From Candidatus Omnitrophota bacterium (lineage in GTDB: Bacteria; Omnitrophota; Koll11; Aquiviventales; Aquiviventaceae), in contig JACPXS010000127.1 of the NCBI GenBank assembly GCA_016196415.1, forward strand, positions 1 through 6,329: a stretch of DNA of 6,329 nt, read 5' to 3'. Below are positions 5,661-6,329 of this stretch, one piece after another. A program made the position numbers and the translations under genes. A model generated the notes under the pieces. The model searched no databases, had not been told where the DNA came from, and worked only from the letters and a program-made list of their open reading frames with translations. Each line of letters opens with the position of its first letter. Position 1 is the first letter of the stretch.

Positions 5661-6227
5661 TTACGCGGAACGGGCTGAGGCTGGGATGGTCGGGTTGACG
5701 CGCGGGATCCAGCCTTCTTGCTCAAGATAGGTCAGGATCGCCCGGAGGCTTTCGTCCTCGTCCTGGCGCTCCGTATCCACCGTAATCTCTGGGCGAGTCG
5801 GCGGCTCGTACGGATCCGAGACCCCGGTAAAGTTCTGAATCTCACCGGCCAGCGCCTTCTGATAGAGCCCTTTCACATCGCGACGCGTCAACTCCTCGAT
5901 CGAGCACTTCACGTACACCTCGATGAAGCGGCCGATCTGCTGGCGGTTATGGTCACGCGCCTCGCGGTAAGGAGAGATCGCGGCGCTGATCGCCACGACG
6001 CCGTTTCTGGTGAGCAGTTTGCACACGTACCCAATACGCTTGATGTTGGTGTCGCGGTCTTCTTTGCTGAAACCCAGGCCTTTGCTGAGATTCGTCCGCA
6101 CCTCATCGCCGTCAAGGATTTCCACATTCAGGCCGCGCCGTCGAAGCTCCACGGCCACTTTTCCCGACAGCGTGGACTTCCCCGCACCCGAGAGCCCTGT
6201 CAACCACACGGTAAACCCTTGTGACAT
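5661..6227 (-). CDS. cysC: Adenylylsulfate kinase (APS kinase)
   Basis: Transfers the ATP gamma-phosphate to the 3' hydroxyl of APS, giving PAPS, in the cytoplasm. The 188 residues match the stand-alone enzyme in length and layout. Walker [10 protein letters not shown] (11-19), DGDEVR (39-44), [16 protein letters not shown] (51-66) and the APS-binding ISPYREARD (84-92) are visible. So are the lid segment [17 protein letters not shown] (119-135), DPYEPP (138-143) and VDTE (150-153). All expected catalytic residues are present; there is no fused Sat or CysN domain. The ATG at 6227 has AAAGGA (6234-6239) 6 nt upstream. It is the first gene of the cysC-cysH unit and has its own leader with an extended -10 and a strong hairpin. 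Because the downstream CysH carries cysteines typical of APS reductases, the PAPS made here may feed CysH, sulfotransferases, or both. Confidence 0.95.
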   Translation of the reverse strand: MSQGFTVWLTGLSGAGKSTLSGKVAVELRRRGLNVEILDGDEVRTNLSKGLGFSKEDRDTNIKRIGYVCKLLTRNGVVAISAAISPYREARDHNRQQIGRFIEVYVKCSIEELTRRDVKGLYQKALAGEIQNFTGVSDPYEPPTRPEITVDTERQDEDESLRAILTYLEQEGWIPRVNPTIPASARSA

Positions 6228-6233
6228 CTTCGG

Positions 6234-6239
6234 TCCTTT
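6234..6239 (-). promoter_or_regulatory. Shine-Dalgarno of cysC
   Basis: The minus strand reads AAAGGA, 6 nt before the ATG at 6227. It lies downstream of the leader hairpin, outside its stems, so the hairpin does not directly cover it. Confidence 0.7.
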
Positions 6240-6245
6240 CTCGTC

Positions 6246-6295
6246 GGTGGTGAGACAAACACCGGGGCCGACGGATCGACCCCGGCTTCACCACC
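6246..6295 (-). promoter_or_regulatory. Nested inverted repeat / hairpin in the cysC leader
   Basis: The inner hairpin (6262-6285) has a 10-bp stem, CCGGGGTCGA against TCGGCCCCGG with one G-U pair, closed by the tetraloop TCCG. It is enclosed by a second exact 8-bp inverted repeat, GGTGGTGA (6288-6295, minus strand) and TCACCACC (6246-6253). It could be a 5' UTR structure controlling cysC, a DNA operator, or the terminator of a gene beyond the window: the bases after the inner stem read TGTTTGTC, only mildly T-rich. If the -10 box next to it is used, the outer upstream arm lies largely before the start site and cannot be in the RNA, favouring operator DNA plus an RNA inner hairpin. Confidence 0.6.
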
Positions 6296-6304
6296 AGTAT
6301 AGCA
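6296..6304 (-). promoter_or_regulatory. Extended -10 promoter candidate for cysC
   Basis: The minus strand reads TGCTATACT: a -10 hexamer TATACT (5 of 6) with the TGn extension. No good -35 is seen 16-18 bp upstream, where the window is about to end; extended -10 promoters can work without one. A start near 6289 would give a leader of roughly 60 nt. Confidence 0.5.
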
Positions 6305-6329
6305 CGCGTCCCTGCGCCCCGCTAGGTAC

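Overview
All six protein genes lie on the minus strand, so transcription runs from high to low coordinates. The window is a GC-rich bacterial chromosome segment (about 60% or more by eye) carrying an assimilatory sulfate activation and reduction cluster. Its partners are a housekeeping AAA+ ATPase (RarA), a likely 6S RNA gene, an ABC transporter ATPase and a small K+-channel-like protein. There is no phage, plasmid, CRISPR or transposase signature. The gene content and style would fit a Nitrospirota (Nitrospira-like) or similar free-living Gram-negative chemolithotroph. That is an impression from protein style, not a demonstrated placement.

Layout in transcription order. (1) A leader with an extended -10 and a strong nested hairpin (about 6246-6304) precedes cysC, APS kinase (5661-6227). 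(2) 21 bp later comes cysH, an APS/PAPS reductase with iron-sulfur-type cysteines (4920-5639), with a near-perfect Shine-Dalgarno. (3) A 408-bp stretch without a protein gene (4512-4919) holds an 8-bp tandem repeat, a candidate promoter, and a ~184-nt structured RNA (about 4632-4815). I read this RNA as 6S RNA (ssrS): it has a long closing stem starting at the predicted transcription start, a 3'-side hairpin in the central bubble and an apical stem. (4) rarA follows (3165-4511). (5) A 220-bp AT-rich regulatory region (2945-3164) contains a -10 box overlapped by dyads. (6) sat, sulfate adenylyltransferase (1790-2944), is followed 4 bp later by an SsuB/TauB/NrtD-type ABC ATPase (946-1785). (7) A lower-GC gene for a two-TM K+ channel-like protein (194-919) follows. 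(8) In positions 1-193 I recognise no gene.

Sat makes APS from sulfate and ATP, CysC phosphorylates APS to PAPS, and CysH reduces APS or PAPS to sulfite. The ABC ATPase probably energises uptake of an oxyanion or sulfonate, but no permease or binding protein follows it here. The sulfate genes form two units, cysC-cysH and sat-ABC, separated by the 6S RNA-rarA unit. The points most worth a second look are the 6S RNA candidate beside rarA, the clustered dyads before sat, the hairpin leader of cysC, the atypical active-site motifs of CysH, and the compositionally foreign channel gene where transporter partners might be expected.
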